From Glandiceps talaboti (taxonomy: Eukaryota > Hemichordata > Enteropneusta > Spengelidae), in contig NC_135568.1 of NCBI RefSeq assembly GCF_964340395.1, positions 19,976,581 through 20,031,580 of the forward strand: a stretch of 55,000 nucleotides of DNA. The letters run 5' to 3'. A program made the translations under genes and the position numbers. Under the pieces are notes generated by a model that was not told where the DNA came from, did no database searches, and worked only from the letters and a program-made list of their open reading frames with translations. Below, piece by piece: positions 24,284-35,780 of the stretch (position 1 is its first letter; each line of letters starts with the position of its first letter).

Positions 24284-25124
24284 TATGAAATCTGCTTCAT
24301 ATGCTTTATGGAAGATAGGCAAAATATGTAATGTACTAGATCAGAAATTAGCTGAGAAGCTTGTACATGCTTTCATAACATCTTGCATGGATTATTGTTA
24401 CAGTAATAGTTTACTTTTCGGTCTTCCTACTTTTGAAATTCGCAAACTCCAACTGATCCAAAATTCTGCTGCTAGGCTTGTAACTAGAATGAAAAAAGTG
24501 ACCACATAACTCCAATTTTACACGACCTGCACTGGCTACCTGTACAGCAATGAATTCAGTTTAAGATTTTATGCATAACTTTTAAAATTATAAGTGGAAT
24601 TGCCCCAAGTTACTTAGAAGAGCTATTGACAATCCGAGGGTCTGGTCGCACCCTCCGTTCTACTTCGAGTGGTGCTAGTAACCTACATCAACCGGTCAGT
24701 AAAACTAGTTTTTACGGTGGTCGAGCATTTTCAGTCTGTGTTCCACACTTATGGAACACTTTGCCGGCACAACTCAGGGCAGTTCAATCACTTGAAAATT
24801 TTAAACAATCGTTGAAAACATTTCTTTTTAAGTCATTTTTTAATTAAGTATAGTCAGTGCTACTGCTTTTACATTTCTCCTTTTATTAAATGTGTATCAT
24901 GAGTTTTTGAATACAGAATTATTTTTGACCAGTGTTTGTATATGTTTACATGTAGCTGTCTTTTTTTCCAATCAGTTTTTAATCAAGTATTATTTTTATC
25001 AGTGTTTGTATACTTTTAACTGTCTCTCTTTCCATTTGTTTTTCTTTAAATGGTTTGTGAAGCGCATTGAGATTTTTAAAAATGTAATGTGCTATAGAAG
25101 AAATAAAGATTATTATTATTACAG
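24284..25124 (+). mobile_element. 5'-truncated LINE, CR1/L2-like, with 3' UTR and ATT tail
   Basis: The element begins abruptly at TATGAAATCTGC inside the C-terminal part of the reverse-transcriptase polyprotein. It continues to a stop at 24845-24847, then an AT-rich 3' UTR, and ends in AATAAAGATTATTATTATT. The UTR contains an imperfect internal duplication around CAGTGTTTGTATA (about 24930 and 25000). Near the 3' end, AAGCGCATTGAG and GTGCTATAGAAG resemble the GCGC...CTATA 3' stem region known from many CR1/L2-type LINEs and their partner SINEs. TACAG occurs immediately before the 5' junction and after the tail, which fits a short target-site duplication. The clade assignment is from memory of the family. 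Confidence 0.85.
24285..24847 (+). pseudogene. Broken C-terminal reverse-transcriptase region of a LINE
   Basis: This is the tail end of a non-LTR retrotransposon ORF2, downstream of the catalytic fingers and palm, which are missing. Recognisable stretches, in order, are LVHAFITSCMDYC, SLLFGLPTFEIRKLQLIQNS, AARLVTR, then in another frame HDLHWLPVQQ, GRTLRSTS, FYGGRAFSVCVPHLWNTLP and LENFKQSLKTFLFKSFF. These match the conserved C-terminal block that follows the reverse-transcriptase domain in CR1/L2/Jockey-like elements. Defects: a small in-frame insertion after the DYC motif (near 24395-24405), a one-base loss in the A run at 24492-24497 that shifts the frame, and an in-frame TGA at 24551-24553. 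The copy is dead. The frame continues upstream into the tandem array only by chance. Confidence 0.88.
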
Positions 25125-25290
25125 GTAGGGGGAAGGGGAGGGGTGCACAATAAAACAGGCTCAGCTCATTCAACAGTGAATATTAGAATGAATGAATTGC
25201 CCCACTTTACTGGGAGGGAGGGAGGGAGGGAGGAGGGAAGGGGGGGGGGGTTCACTATGAAACAGGCTCAGCTCATTCAATAGCTGTTAA
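25125..25290. repeat. G-rich region with a 107-bp duplication
   Basis: AACAGGCTCAGCTCATTCAA occurs at 25154 and 25261. Each copy is preceded by a G-rich stretch. The one at 25211-25250 has repeated GGGA steps followed by a run of 12 G and could form a G-quadruplex. Confidence 0.85.
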
Positions 25291-25580
25291 AAGTAGGTCA
25301 AATCTACCTGAGTTCCCGAGATATTTTACAGGGTTCCTAACCTACATTGTGATACATCTATGCAAGCTTTGTATAACTTTCCTCTCTGTTACCAGGGTTA
25401 CGAACCTTGGCAAAAACACTTCAGACATAGACCACATGGTGAGAATGAATGAAGTCTTTGTGTTGAAACTATGGTGTGTACAAATTGGAATTGTAATCTA
25501 TCAAGTAAAGGTCTGTGAAGTCATTAACAGATCAATAAACAACAAAACTAGTCTGTTGGTATGTATCAGTAATCTTTTGT

Positions 25581-25728
25581 ACAGTAACTGAGATGATAGA
25601 CAGCTGAAAGGTGATAATAATCTATAACTACAGTAACTGAGATGATAGACAGCTGAAAGGTGATAATAATCTATAACTACAGTAACTGAGATGATAGACA
25701 GCTGAAAGGTGATAATAATCTATAACTA
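25581..25728. repeat. 49-bp tandem repeat, 3 copies
   Basis: ACAGTAACTGAGATGATAGA recurs at 25581, 25630 and 25679 with no visible differences in the unit. Confidence 0.96.
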
Positions 25729-25803
25729 TTCACAATCTTACGGTGCATACAAATACACATGTAACTGTATAATAATGTAGTCTTTGGTTTTTGACAATCT
25801 TTG

Positions 25804-26692
25804 TTTTACAGTGTTGTACTGTACTGGTACATTGTGTGTTTAACAGTGTTGTACTGTACTGGTACATTGTGTGTTTTACAGTGTTGTACTGTACTGGTAC
25901 ATTGTGTGTTTTACAGTGTTGTACTGTACTGGTACATTGTGTGTTTTACAGTGTTGTACTGTACTGGTACATTGTGTGTTTTACAGTGTTGTACTGTACT
26001 GGTACATTGTGTGTTTTACAGTGTTGTACTGTACTGGTACATTGTGTGTTTTACAGTGTTGTACTGTACTGGTACATTGTGTGTTTTACAGTGTTGTACT
26101 GTACTGGTACATTGTGTGTTTTACAGTGTTGTACTGTACTGGTACATTGTGTGTTTTACAGTGTTGTACTGTACTGGTACATTGTGTGTTTTACAGTGTT
26201 GTACTGTACTGGTACATTGTGTGTTTTACAGTGTTGTACTGTACTGGTACATTGTGTGTTTTACAGTGTTGTACTGTCCTGGTACATTGTGTGTTTTACA
26301 GTGTTGTACTGTCCTGGTACATTGTGTGTTTTACAGTGTTGTACTGTACTGGTACATTGTGTGTTTTACAGTGTTGTACTGTACTGATACATTGTGTGTT
26401 TTACAGTGTTGTACTGTACTGGTACATTGTGTGTTTTACAGTGTTGTACTGTACTGGTACATTGTGTGTTTTACAGTGTTGTACTGTCCTGGTACATTGT
26501 GTGTTTTACAGTGTTGTACTGTACTGGTACATTGTATGTTTTACAGTGTTGTACTGTACTGGTACATTGTATGTTTTACAGTGTTGTACTGTCCTGGTAC
26601 ATTGTGTGTTTTACAGTGTTGTACTGTACTGGTACATTGTGTGTTTGACAGTGTTGTACTGTACTGGTACATTGTATGTTTTACAGTGTTGT
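25804..26692. repeat. Minisatellite array, 35-bp unit, about 25 copies
   Basis: The unit is TTTTACAGTGTTGTACTGTA followed by CTGGTACATTGTGTG. Copies from about 25870 to 26270 are identical. Variants (GTCCTGG, CTGATAC, GTATGTT) are confined to the right part, from about 26278 onward. Plus-strand frames of up to 300 codons are repeat artefacts. The unit contains ACAGT...ACTGT inverted arms and a TTTTACAG that resembles a splice acceptor, which may be coincidence. Confidence 0.98.
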
Positions 26693-27085
26693 GCTGGCTA
26701 TGAAAACCAGATCTGATATTTGTTCTGCAACACTGTGAAATGTCAACATTGTGATGCATCTTGGGTAAATGCTGTAAAAGAAGTTGCAGTGGCTTACAGT
26801 GATGTACACAGTGTGGTATATTAGTTGTGATAGGTTACTGACCTACAAGTCATTGACATTGGCAGACATTTTGTTTGGCAACTTTAGTTATCATGACATT
26901 AAAACATTGTCCAAAAGATATAATCAAGTTATCAAATTATTACAGCATTATTAGTGCATTTTTTATAAATTTTCACATCTTTTTCATTATATAGATAATT
27001 GTACTGTGAAGTATCAGAATCCAGAATATGTTGACCTTGATCTAAACCATTAATGTGTATTAATTAGGAATATAATAACCGTATG
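26693..27085. other. Unique sequence, no gene seen
   Basis: AT-rich, with no recognised feature. Confidence 0.55.
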
Positions 27086-27140
27086 GTTGGATGGTTGGGG
27101 TGAGGATGGGGGTTGGGGTTGGGGTGGGGGTAGGCGTGGG
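27086..27140. repeat. G-rich tract
   Basis: Several runs of three to five G separated by TT, T or TA on the plus strand. A potential G-quadruplex by pattern only. Confidence 0.75.
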
Positions 27141-27210
27141 TTAGTGGTACTTACAGAGCTACTTTCAGGAAAGACTCTTAACCTTCCCAAAGCTTTATAA
27201 ACATAATGAT

Positions 27211-27345
27211 AAAAATGCTGTCTGTGTGGGCAACTAAAAATGATGTCTGCTGTCTGTGTGGGGAACTAAACATGCTGTCTGTGTGGGGAAGTAAAAATGC
27301 TGTCTGTGTGGGGAAGTAAAAATGCTGTCTGTGTGGGGAACTAAA
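27211..27345. repeat. 25-bp tandem repeat, 5 copies
   Basis: AAATGCTGTCTGTGTGGGGA recurs with 25-bp spacing (GCTGTCTGTG at 27249, 27274, 27299 and 27324). The first copy (27217) is offset by 32 bp. Confidence 0.95.
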
Positions 27346-28078
27346 TATTTCCAAATGATAGGTGTTGAGAGATAAAAACAAAAATACACTTATTACCCAT
27401 TATTCATATTAAAGACTATATGACTAGAGTTTATCCTTTCTTTCATTAACAAATTCTGAGCTGACACAATTTATATTGTAAGACATTATGTACAGTATAG
27501 ATTGGATTTTACTTCCACCCTGTTTTCCTATGGTAATAAAAAAAGGAAATATAAACAAACACTGAATTGATTAAAAAAAAAAGTAATGTTGTCCTTGTCA
27601 TGATATATTTGAAATGTTTACGTCTAAAGCCTAATTGTAACAAGCCTGTAATTTATCTCTTAATATTTACGTAAACATTGTCCAGTATGTCCTCAAGCTA
27701 AATGTGTTTTAGTGTGCTCACATCCACTCATTTGCATAACACACAACTGGTTTTTGTAACAAATGTTTGTGACCAGGGCATCAACCTTTGATGTGGGTCT
27801 AGCTAGATGACCACTGGCTATTTAACACACAGTTACTGTCACATTCTCCTTTCACAACTATCTCTCTAGTAGATTCCTTAGACACATTGCTACTACATTG
27901 GAATGGTATGAGCTGGTAAAGTTTTCTCAGCTGTTCTGGACTTAATCTCTGTCAGTTTTGTTAAAAGTTATCAATACTGTAAGTTGTGTTGATTTGAGCA
28001 GTACTGTTTACTAATAAGAAGATCATAAGTTTGTTTTAGTAATTCCCTCAAGACACATGTAAGTATGTTACTGTATTG
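27346..28078. other. Unique sequence, no gene seen
   Basis: AT-rich, with no recognised feature. Confidence 0.55.
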
Positions 28079-28150
28079 TACATTTCTAACGGCCAATTGA
28101 CAGCTACCTTCTGTTACATTTCTAACGGCCAATTGACAGCTACCTTCTGT
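28079..28150. repeat. 36-bp direct duplication
   Basis: CATTTCTAACGGCCAATTGA starts at 28081 and 28117. Confidence 0.95.
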
Positions 28151-28253
28151 CTTATTTTGGTTAAATTCATGACATGAATTTGAAATATAGCCTCTGATTG
28201 GACACTGAGCAGGTTCATTAATCGCTTATTTTGGAAATTTTGTTTTGCTGTTA

Positions 28254-28476
28254 GCCTAGCACATCTAGACTGCCTTGTATAAAATTGCCAGTCTAGCACA
28301 TCTAGACTGCCTTGTATAAAATTGCCAGCCTAGCACATCTAGACTGCCTTGTATAAAATTGCCAGCCTAGCACATCTAGACTGCCTTGTATAAAATTGCC
28401 AGCCTAGCACATCTAGACTGCCTTGTATAAAATTGCCAGCCTAGCACATCTAGACTGCCTTGTATAAAATTGCCAG
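28254..28476. repeat. 37-bp tandem repeat, 6 copies
   Basis: The unit contains CTAGCACATCTAGACTGCCT followed by TGTATAAAATTGCCAG. Copies are nearly identical; the second differs by GTCTAG for GCCTAG. Confidence 0.97.
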
Positions 28477-28829
28477 TCACAATTAAGTTGCCTTCGCTGT
28501 TCTTTTAAAGAAATAATAGTAGCCAATCAGAATTAAACTACCCTATCAAATTCATAAATCTAGATATTCAATAAGTTGAGATATATTTTAATTATTGCAA
28601 AAACCTAACAACATGTATGCTTAATGGAGAAGAGACAATGTGTTTAGAGGAATTATGATAATATTTAATGTACTGGATAGTTCTCTAACTTTTTACAAAC
28701 TTGTCTCCTAAGAAGTGAGGTGAGGACAGTGTTAATGGAAAAGAAAAGTGTTAAAGGAAAACATGCATTGTTTAAGTAGACTGAGTCAAAGTGAACAACA
28801 TCCTTCTTACAGCATGGCAAATGCAGCAT

Positions 28830-28917
28830 GGCAAATTTAATGAAACCCTGACCAGGGCTTTAACTCTGACTGTAGTGGTAATCCAGACCAATGGTTTAAA
28901 TCACTCAGCCACTGAAA
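28830..28917 (-). mobile_element. Candidate tRNA-derived SINE head, degenerate
   Basis: Read on the minus strand, TGGCTGAGTG resembles a Pol III A box. It is followed by ACCACTACAGTC and a weak B-box-like GAGTTAAAGCC. The arrangement and the shared middle text match the candidate at 2072-2125. TGGCTGAGTGG-type A boxes are typical of Leu- and Ser-tRNA-derived SINEs. The body and tail are not defined. Confidence 0.4.
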
Positions 28918-29199
28918 ACAGTCATTCAGTTATATTCAGTGGTCATATTTTATTCAGTGTTGTCACTGTATATATATACCAGCCTAGGTTCCTTCACAAA
29001 GCTGTGGTTTAAAATATTGTACAGAATATACAATACAAACATTTCCTGTATGTGAGAACAAGCACAACTTGGATTCAATCATACAGTGAACAATTTCACG
29101 AACTGAATTCTGAATAAAAATAAGCACATGTGGTAAATAAAAAGGGAAGAAGGTCAGGGTTATTATGTCAAATAGTCACCTCTTGGTTCAGGCATTGTT

Positions 29200-29395
29200 A
29201 TTCATAACACTACTACAGTGTTGTGTGTGTGGTATACATTGATGTTAAGTTTCCTTCATAACACTATTATAGTGTTGTGTGTGTGGTATACATTGATGTT
29301 AAGTTTCCTTCATAACACTATTATAGTATTGTGTGTGTGGTATACATTGATGTTAAGTTTCCTTCATAACACTACTATAATATTGTCTGTGTGTT
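29200..29395. repeat. 54-bp tandem repeat, about 3.5 copies
   Basis: CATAACAC starts at 29203, 29257, 29311 and 29365, exactly 54 bp apart. The unit also holds GTGTGTGGTATACATTGATG. Confidence 0.95.
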
Positions 29396-29910
29396 ATCTA
29401 TGGAAGACCAATAAGGACAGCAACATTGACTTGAAAACTGCTACCTGCGACTTGTAAACTGTCACCCTCAATGGTGGTTCATTAGAATCAAAAGTTTCTG
29501 TAGTACTAGAAATTTGGGTATTTATATTGTCAACAAGTGTGAGCTGATCAGTTGGAATATACTATCGAGAAGCTGCTTTTATTACAACTTAATTATTTAT
29601 CATACTCTTTGTATTCTTGAAGTGATCTGTGACCTGTGACCTAGCTACAAGTGTTATGTCAGCGCACATACTGTCAAATAATTAATCTTACCAGTATAGT
29701 ATACATGTATGTTTTGCTCTTTCAAGTGCAGTGGTCGAAAATAAACAACAAAATGACTATGTTATACGTATTACATTCAAAGTTACATTCATTGATGCAA
29801 TGAGTTGGATGATGCAGACATGCGTACGGCGTGGCAGCCATCTTGGTTTTTGTTTGGCTAATCATATCCTGATTAGGCATGCCACCATTAGCTTATATTA
29901 ATATTTATTA
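29396..29910. other. Unique sequence, no gene seen
   Basis: No recognised feature before the dispersed element copy at 29911. Confidence 0.55.
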
Positions 29911-30945
29911 GTCCCCGCCGGACGAAGTCTGGGACGGGGACTTATGGATTGGGTTCCGTCCGTCCGTCCGTCCGTCCTTCTGTCCGTCCGTCCATCCAGA
30001 GCTGTTTCTATGAGATGTCTGGACTGATTTTTTTCAAACCTGGTACAGGGGCAACATACAATGGCATACATATGCACGTTAATTTGTTTCATGATATGAT
30101 CCAATAAGGCCGCCTAGCAGCCATTTTGTTTGCGAATTTTCCCTGTCCAAAGCCATAACTCAGACATGCTTGAACAGATCTCATTCAAAGTTGGTATTAG
30201 GACAGTGTTCTATGACATACATGTGCATATTCATTGTTGTCGTGATACGATCCAATATGGCCACCAAGCAGCCATTTTGTTTGCAAATTTTCCATGTCCA
30301 AAGCCATAACTCAGACATGCTTGAACAGATCTTATTCAAAGTTGGTATTAGGACAGTGTTCTATGACATACATGTGCATATCCATTTTCGTCATGATACG
30401 ATCAAATATGGCTGCCTGGCAGTCATTTTTTTGGCGCAGTTTTCATGTCCAAAGCCATAACTCAGACATGTTTGAACAGATCTCATTCAAAGTTGGTATT
30501 AGGACAGTGTTCTATGACATACATGTGTATATTCATTGTTGACTTGATACGATCCAATATGGCTGCCTGGCAGCCATTTTGTTTGCGAATTTTCCATGTC
30601 CAAAGCCATAACTCAGACATGCCTGAACAGATCGCATTCAAAGTTGGTATTAGCATAGTGTTCTATGACATATATGTGTATATCCATTTTCTTTGTGTTT
30701 CATGATACGATCCAATATGGCCACCTGGCAGCCATTTTGTTTACTAATTTTCCCTGTCCAAAGCCATGCTTGACAGGTTGTCCGTCCGTTCTCCCCCCCC
30801 CCCTCCTGTACCCGACCCATCCTTTATTGTTGAATGGTTTATTCCATGACGTCATCTTGAAGAGTAGGCATGTCCCATGTCCAACGATGAGACACAAAAC
30901 CCAATCATAGCGGTTACTATGTCATTCTCAATGACTTGTTTAAGT
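29911..30945. mobile_element. Composite dispersed element, copy 2
   Basis: The left end is a hairpin-forming sequence (29911-29943: AGTCCCCG ... CGGGGACT) followed by a GTCC-rich microsatellite (about 29957-29995). About four internal units follow, with exactly 151-bp spacing (CAGACATG at 30161, 30312, 30463 and 30614), then a C run (30793-30803). The segment 30816-30854 matches the right inverted end of copy 1. Shared flank continues to about 30945. Copy 2 lacks the left inverted end of copy 1, while copy 1 lacks this hairpin. No protein is encoded; short frames are shadows of the 151-bp unit. Confidence 0.75.
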
Positions 30946-32256
30946 TATTCTTTTATGCTGTGGATCTGTGGAAGTGTCCCAGATCATGAAATTTATGCTG
31001 TATTTTCTTTTAATCAGCTAGGAACAAGATTATTAGACTGTATAGATGTGGAGGAAGTAAGAATAAGTTGATATCCATGATTCAGTGAACTCATAAACTG
31101 ACAACAGAGTAGGATGTCAGCCATGAATTATGAATGTTGACCCTGCGCTTATACATGTAGTGTTAGTAAACATAGCATTATGTTGAAATGTGTCAGAGAT
31201 AGAGAAAGAGAGAGAGGTTAAGGACCTATAAGACATTGACACTGTGATGTTTAAGATAGTATAATAGCATTGTGATAACATTATATGACTATATGCTAGA
31301 GCTCAAATCAACTCAAATAGAACACTAGATGAAACTTATTAATGTACATGACATGTAATTTGCAATTGTTGTCGAGTAATCTCAAAGAATTTAGTTTTCA
31401 CACTGTTCTGATATATTGTCTGTAATTCACTTTGGTGAAATTAAGATGAAATATTTACTAAGTATCATGAATGTGTACTTTGACATGAATTTTATCATAG
31501 CCAAAATGTCTTTGTCTAATTGTCTGAAATGATTGTATCTAACATTAGTGGCAATGCAATACAATGCACCATTTTAGTGTATCCAAGGGATACCATACAT
31601 AACAGATGTCTTATTTTCAATGGTACAAGCTGAGTTTGTATAATGTATTTACTAGGGTGAAAATACCTTCATAAAATCTTGATTCAACTATGCTAGTATA
31701 ATAATATATGATATGTATATATAATGTCAATACACGCCTTTATTAAAACTCATTCTCTGCCTTGTTTCAGAAACATAACATGCCATCATTTTATCTTATC
31801 TTGTGATCAAATAAAATAAAATAAAATAAAATACCAGATAAATAATAAAACTAAGTAATAGTACATTTGAAGGCACAACAGGAGATTCCTTACATTTTTG
31901 TAGATACTTTGATGTCATTCAGTTGTTTATTTATGGCTGTAGACCACATTTGAAATTTACTAGTAATTAGTAAAAGTATCTATACTGTATACACTCAGCG
32001 AAAGTTAACACCCGCCATATAAAACCAACCCCCCTCACTAGAGCCTAGCTTACAGTGTTACTTCAGTCATTCTTCAAGATTAATGATAATGTAAATAAAA
32101 AAAACCCCAGAGGTCAAAGGTCAGATTTATTGCAGCATTTTGTTTATTTTACATTCAGTATAGTGTTTACTAGTCCTGTGTAAGAATGTAGTAAATCTGA
32201 CCCACTACCTCCTGTCAGCTATGCCACAAATATTTGGCAGCTTTGGAAAGAGTAAA
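30946..32256. other. Unique AT-rich sequence, no gene seen
   Basis: Holds a short (AAAAT)n microsatellite at 31809-31834. Nothing else recognised. Confidence 0.6.
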
Positions 32257-33236
32257 TGTATGTAAGTGATATCATCGGCTAATCATACATTTGTATATAA
32301 GTGATATCATCGGCTAATCATACATTTGTATATAAGTGATATCATTGGCTAACCATACATTTGTATATAAGTGATATCATCGGCTAATCATACATTTGTA
32401 TATAAGTGATATCATTAGCTAACCATACATTTGTATATAAGTGATATCATTGGCTAACCATACATTTGTATATAAGTGATATCATCGGCTAACCATACAT
32501 TTGTATATAAGTGATATCATTGGCTAACCATACATTTGTATATAAGTGATATCATTGGCTAACCATACATTTGTATATAAGTGATATCATTGGCTAACCA
32601 TACATTTGTATATAAGTGATATCATCGGCTAACCATACATTTGTATATAAGTGATATCATTGGCTAACCATACATTTGTATATAAGTGATATCATTGGCT
32701 AACCATACATTTGTATATAAGTGATATCATTGGCTAAACATACATTTGTATATAAGTGATATCATTGGCTAACCATGCATTTGTATATAAGTGATATCAT
32801 TGGCTAACCATACATTTGTATATAAGTGATATCATTGGCTAACCATACATTTGTATATAAGTGATATCATCGGCTAACCATACATTTGTATGTAAGTGAT
32901 ATCATCGGCTAATCATACATTTGTATATAAGTGATATCATTAGCTAACCATACATTTGTATATAAGTGATATCATTGGCTAACCATACATTTGTATATAA
33001 GTGATATCATTGGCTAACCATACATTTGTATATAAGTGATATCATTAGCTAACCATACATTTGTATATAAGTGATATCATTGGCTAACCATACATTTGTA
33101 TATAAGTGATATCATTAGCTAACCATACATTTGTATATAAGTGATATCATTGGCTAATCATACATTTGTATATAAGTGATATCATTGGCTAATCATACAT
33201 TTGTATATAAGTGATATCATTGGCTAACCATACATT
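32257..33236. repeat. Minisatellite array, 35-bp unit, about 28 copies
   Basis: The unit contains TGTATATAAGTGATATCATT followed by GGCTAACCATACATT. Variable sites are ATCGGC, ATTGGC or ATTAGC, and CTAATC or CTAACC. A rarer GTATGTAAG form appears at the first unit and again near 32888, 18 units later, each time followed by the ATCGGCTAATC form. Confidence 0.98.
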
Positions 33237-35500
33237 TCTAACCCAAACATTTCAAGGAGACCTTTGTGTATACATAGGACCATGAAACCTCAACCTTCAA
33301 CAGACTGAAGGTTTCAAATTTTCAACCACAGAATGCTGAATACCTTTACAGTTATTAAGCATTTCACTGTTCACCCTGTGTTTTCTTTATTATCCAGCGT
33401 ATCATGTATAATATTTTAACCCCTTAAAGAAAATATGGTTTTACAGCTGTCAATCATTTCAGCTGTGATTTTCAACCATTTAGTGTGTTTTTTCTTGTTC
33501 ATTTATTTAGTACGGCTACAAGTACAGAAATACACCTTCCTAGTTGTCCAACACAGTTGTCTGTCAGCTAGCTTACTCGCATACCTCTTTAGTGTGCCAT
33601 TTCAATACTTTTTTTCATTGACACAGTTTTTGTCCCCCAGCTCACATCAAAGGTCCTTCAAAAATTGCCTTGTCATTCAACGGTTTTTCTAAACTTTTGA
33701 GTATCCTTGAAGCTGAAGTTGAAAGCAATTAAAAGTGTTTGTGTTATATATTAAGTGACTGTGTACTTGTCAAATACTGTTCATATGTGTTATAATAATT
33801 TTCTCTTTTCTTAAATATGACTTTGCCTTTTGTGGCTGATCAAAAGTCCACACAAAGTTCTTCATTAAGGATTACAGTATGAAGTGTTCCTTCTTGGTCT
33901 AGTGTCTTCCAATCCATGCTGACTCAAAACAATTCAGTTACTCTATTGTCACCTTTCTTCTTTGCCTTTGTCAACTATAAGTGCTTTTCTTTCTGGAAGT
34001 ACAGAGCTCTCTATTCAGATCCTTCCTACTATCTGAAGGCATAATTGATAGGAGATTCCATTTGTTGGTGCAGGAGGCAAAACTTTATAACAAAGTGTGT
34101 AATATAACTCAACAAATATTCCACATTCCTTTCATCATAACCTTATCTTAGAATGTTTCACTCCTTGTATGTTTACCCAAGAATTAAGATAGCACAGTTA
34201 TCACTCACTTGTGAAGTATATAGCACCCCTATTTCAGAATGGTCTGGCCACAGGACTTTCCTCCCATTTCTTGATTGAGCTAGGGAGCCCGTTCATTGTC
34301 CTGACACACACACTCCAAAGTTACGTCTGTATGAGTAAACCCATTGGACATACAACCAGAAGGGAATTTGGGATTTTACTAACCATTTTATGTACTGATA
34401 AGGAGAAGTGCTAAAGGATAGTTTGTGGATTCTAATAAGATCGTCAAGGAGATATTCCTTGTACTGGATTTTGTTAAGTGTCAACTATATACTCTCTCAA
34501 GAAAGTTTTTGTGATAACAAAGGTTACGACCTCAGTGATTTGAAAGGTAAGCTGTCAGCGAGTTGTCGTATAGTCCAGACTGTCATTTACATCAACAGCT
34601 TCTTTTTTCTTCGTCACCAGGGTTACCATTTACCAAGCAATTCTTACTATTTTATGTGTGTGAATGTTGACTTCAGAAATGTTGATAGTTTTAAAGTGGT
34701 ACTCAAAACATGAAGGTATTCAGAATGCTTTGTAACATACAGCTTCTTGATTTGTGACTACTTCACTTAATTACACCATAGACCCTACACCAAATACTAG
34801 AAGTGACATATCAATGGATATTTGATGTCCCTTTGATGAACTTTTGGTCCCACAACTTAAATGTGCCAAGGTTACTAATTTGAATGCCAACCAACATTCG
34901 GGGAAGAATGTAAAATATTAAATATCCGGTTTATAAAGTATCTCAGATAGGACATGACTGTTGTGATTCTTGTTGGTCTAAGATTATTTTGAAATTTGAA
35001 AATAATTCAGATTATTATGTGTTGAGACTTAAAGGATTACTTGACCTTAACATGTTGACTTGTAAGATTAACTTACTAGCTGCAGTCTGCTATCAGATAT
35101 TCAAACTATCTATCTTACCTTTGATATCAGATATTAGTATTTGGTATGTATACACATGTGCTATGTGTGGTCACACACCTGTACAGGGTAGATGAAAAAC
35201 ATGTGACGTACAAACATAACTTACAAGAAAATAATGATGCTTCCATAGAAACTGTTAACACAAATATCATTTGACATTGTATGGAATGATCTTATGTTGA
35301 GATTCAACCTTGTGATAAGTTGTGTAACATGTTAGTAAATACTGAGAGAATGACAAAGAGACTGAATAAGTCAAACCCTCAACTTTCATGGTAATAATAA
35401 TGAATTAGAAAGAAAACATTAAATATGTGTTGATGTGTGAGGTAATGGGAAGTATACCCAGACATATGTTAAAATATTAATTATGAAATATGAAAAGCTA
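33237..35500. other. Unique sequence, no gene seen
   Basis: About 2.3 kb without recognised elements. Plus-strand frames at 33435-33692 and 34408-34713 were inspected. Neither shows a known domain or a convincing splice context. Confidence 0.55.
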
Positions 35501-35504
35501 TATT

Positions 35505-35570
35505 AAAATGACATGACATGACATGACATAACATGACATAACATAACATAACATGACATAACATAACATC
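35505..35570. repeat. (ACATG/ACATA)n 5-bp microsatellite
   Basis: Alternating GACAT and AACAT pentamers, about 13 copies. Confidence 0.93.
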
Positions 35571-35684
35571 TACATGTGAAGTAAAGAAATATAAATTCTT
35601 CATGTGTATATATTTAACCAGTGATACTTCAACATTATGGAAACTGGATTTGATTTTTGACAAAATAGTATCTTGTTGCTTTGT

Positions 35685-35762
35685 TTGTTTGTTTGTTCAT
35701 TCATTTGTTTGTTTGTTTATTCTGTCTTATGTCCATTCATTCATTCATTCATTTGTTTGTCT
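35685..35762. repeat. (TTTG)n and (ATTC)n microsatellite
   Basis: Two tetranucleotide runs are intermixed: GTTT repeats, then CATT repeats. Confidence 0.9.
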
Positions 35763-35780
35763 GTTCATTGCTCTCAACAA

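Noticed and set aside
25804-26692. Repeated splice acceptors (TTTTACAG) as a designed splicing decoy
   Set aside because: The motif is short and common in AT-rich DNA, and there is no exon or transcript evidence.
30170-30705. Several overlapping short frames with similar peptides (also at 16685-17193)
   Set aside because: They are translations of the 151-bp internal unit of the dispersed element in successive frames, with no known domain.
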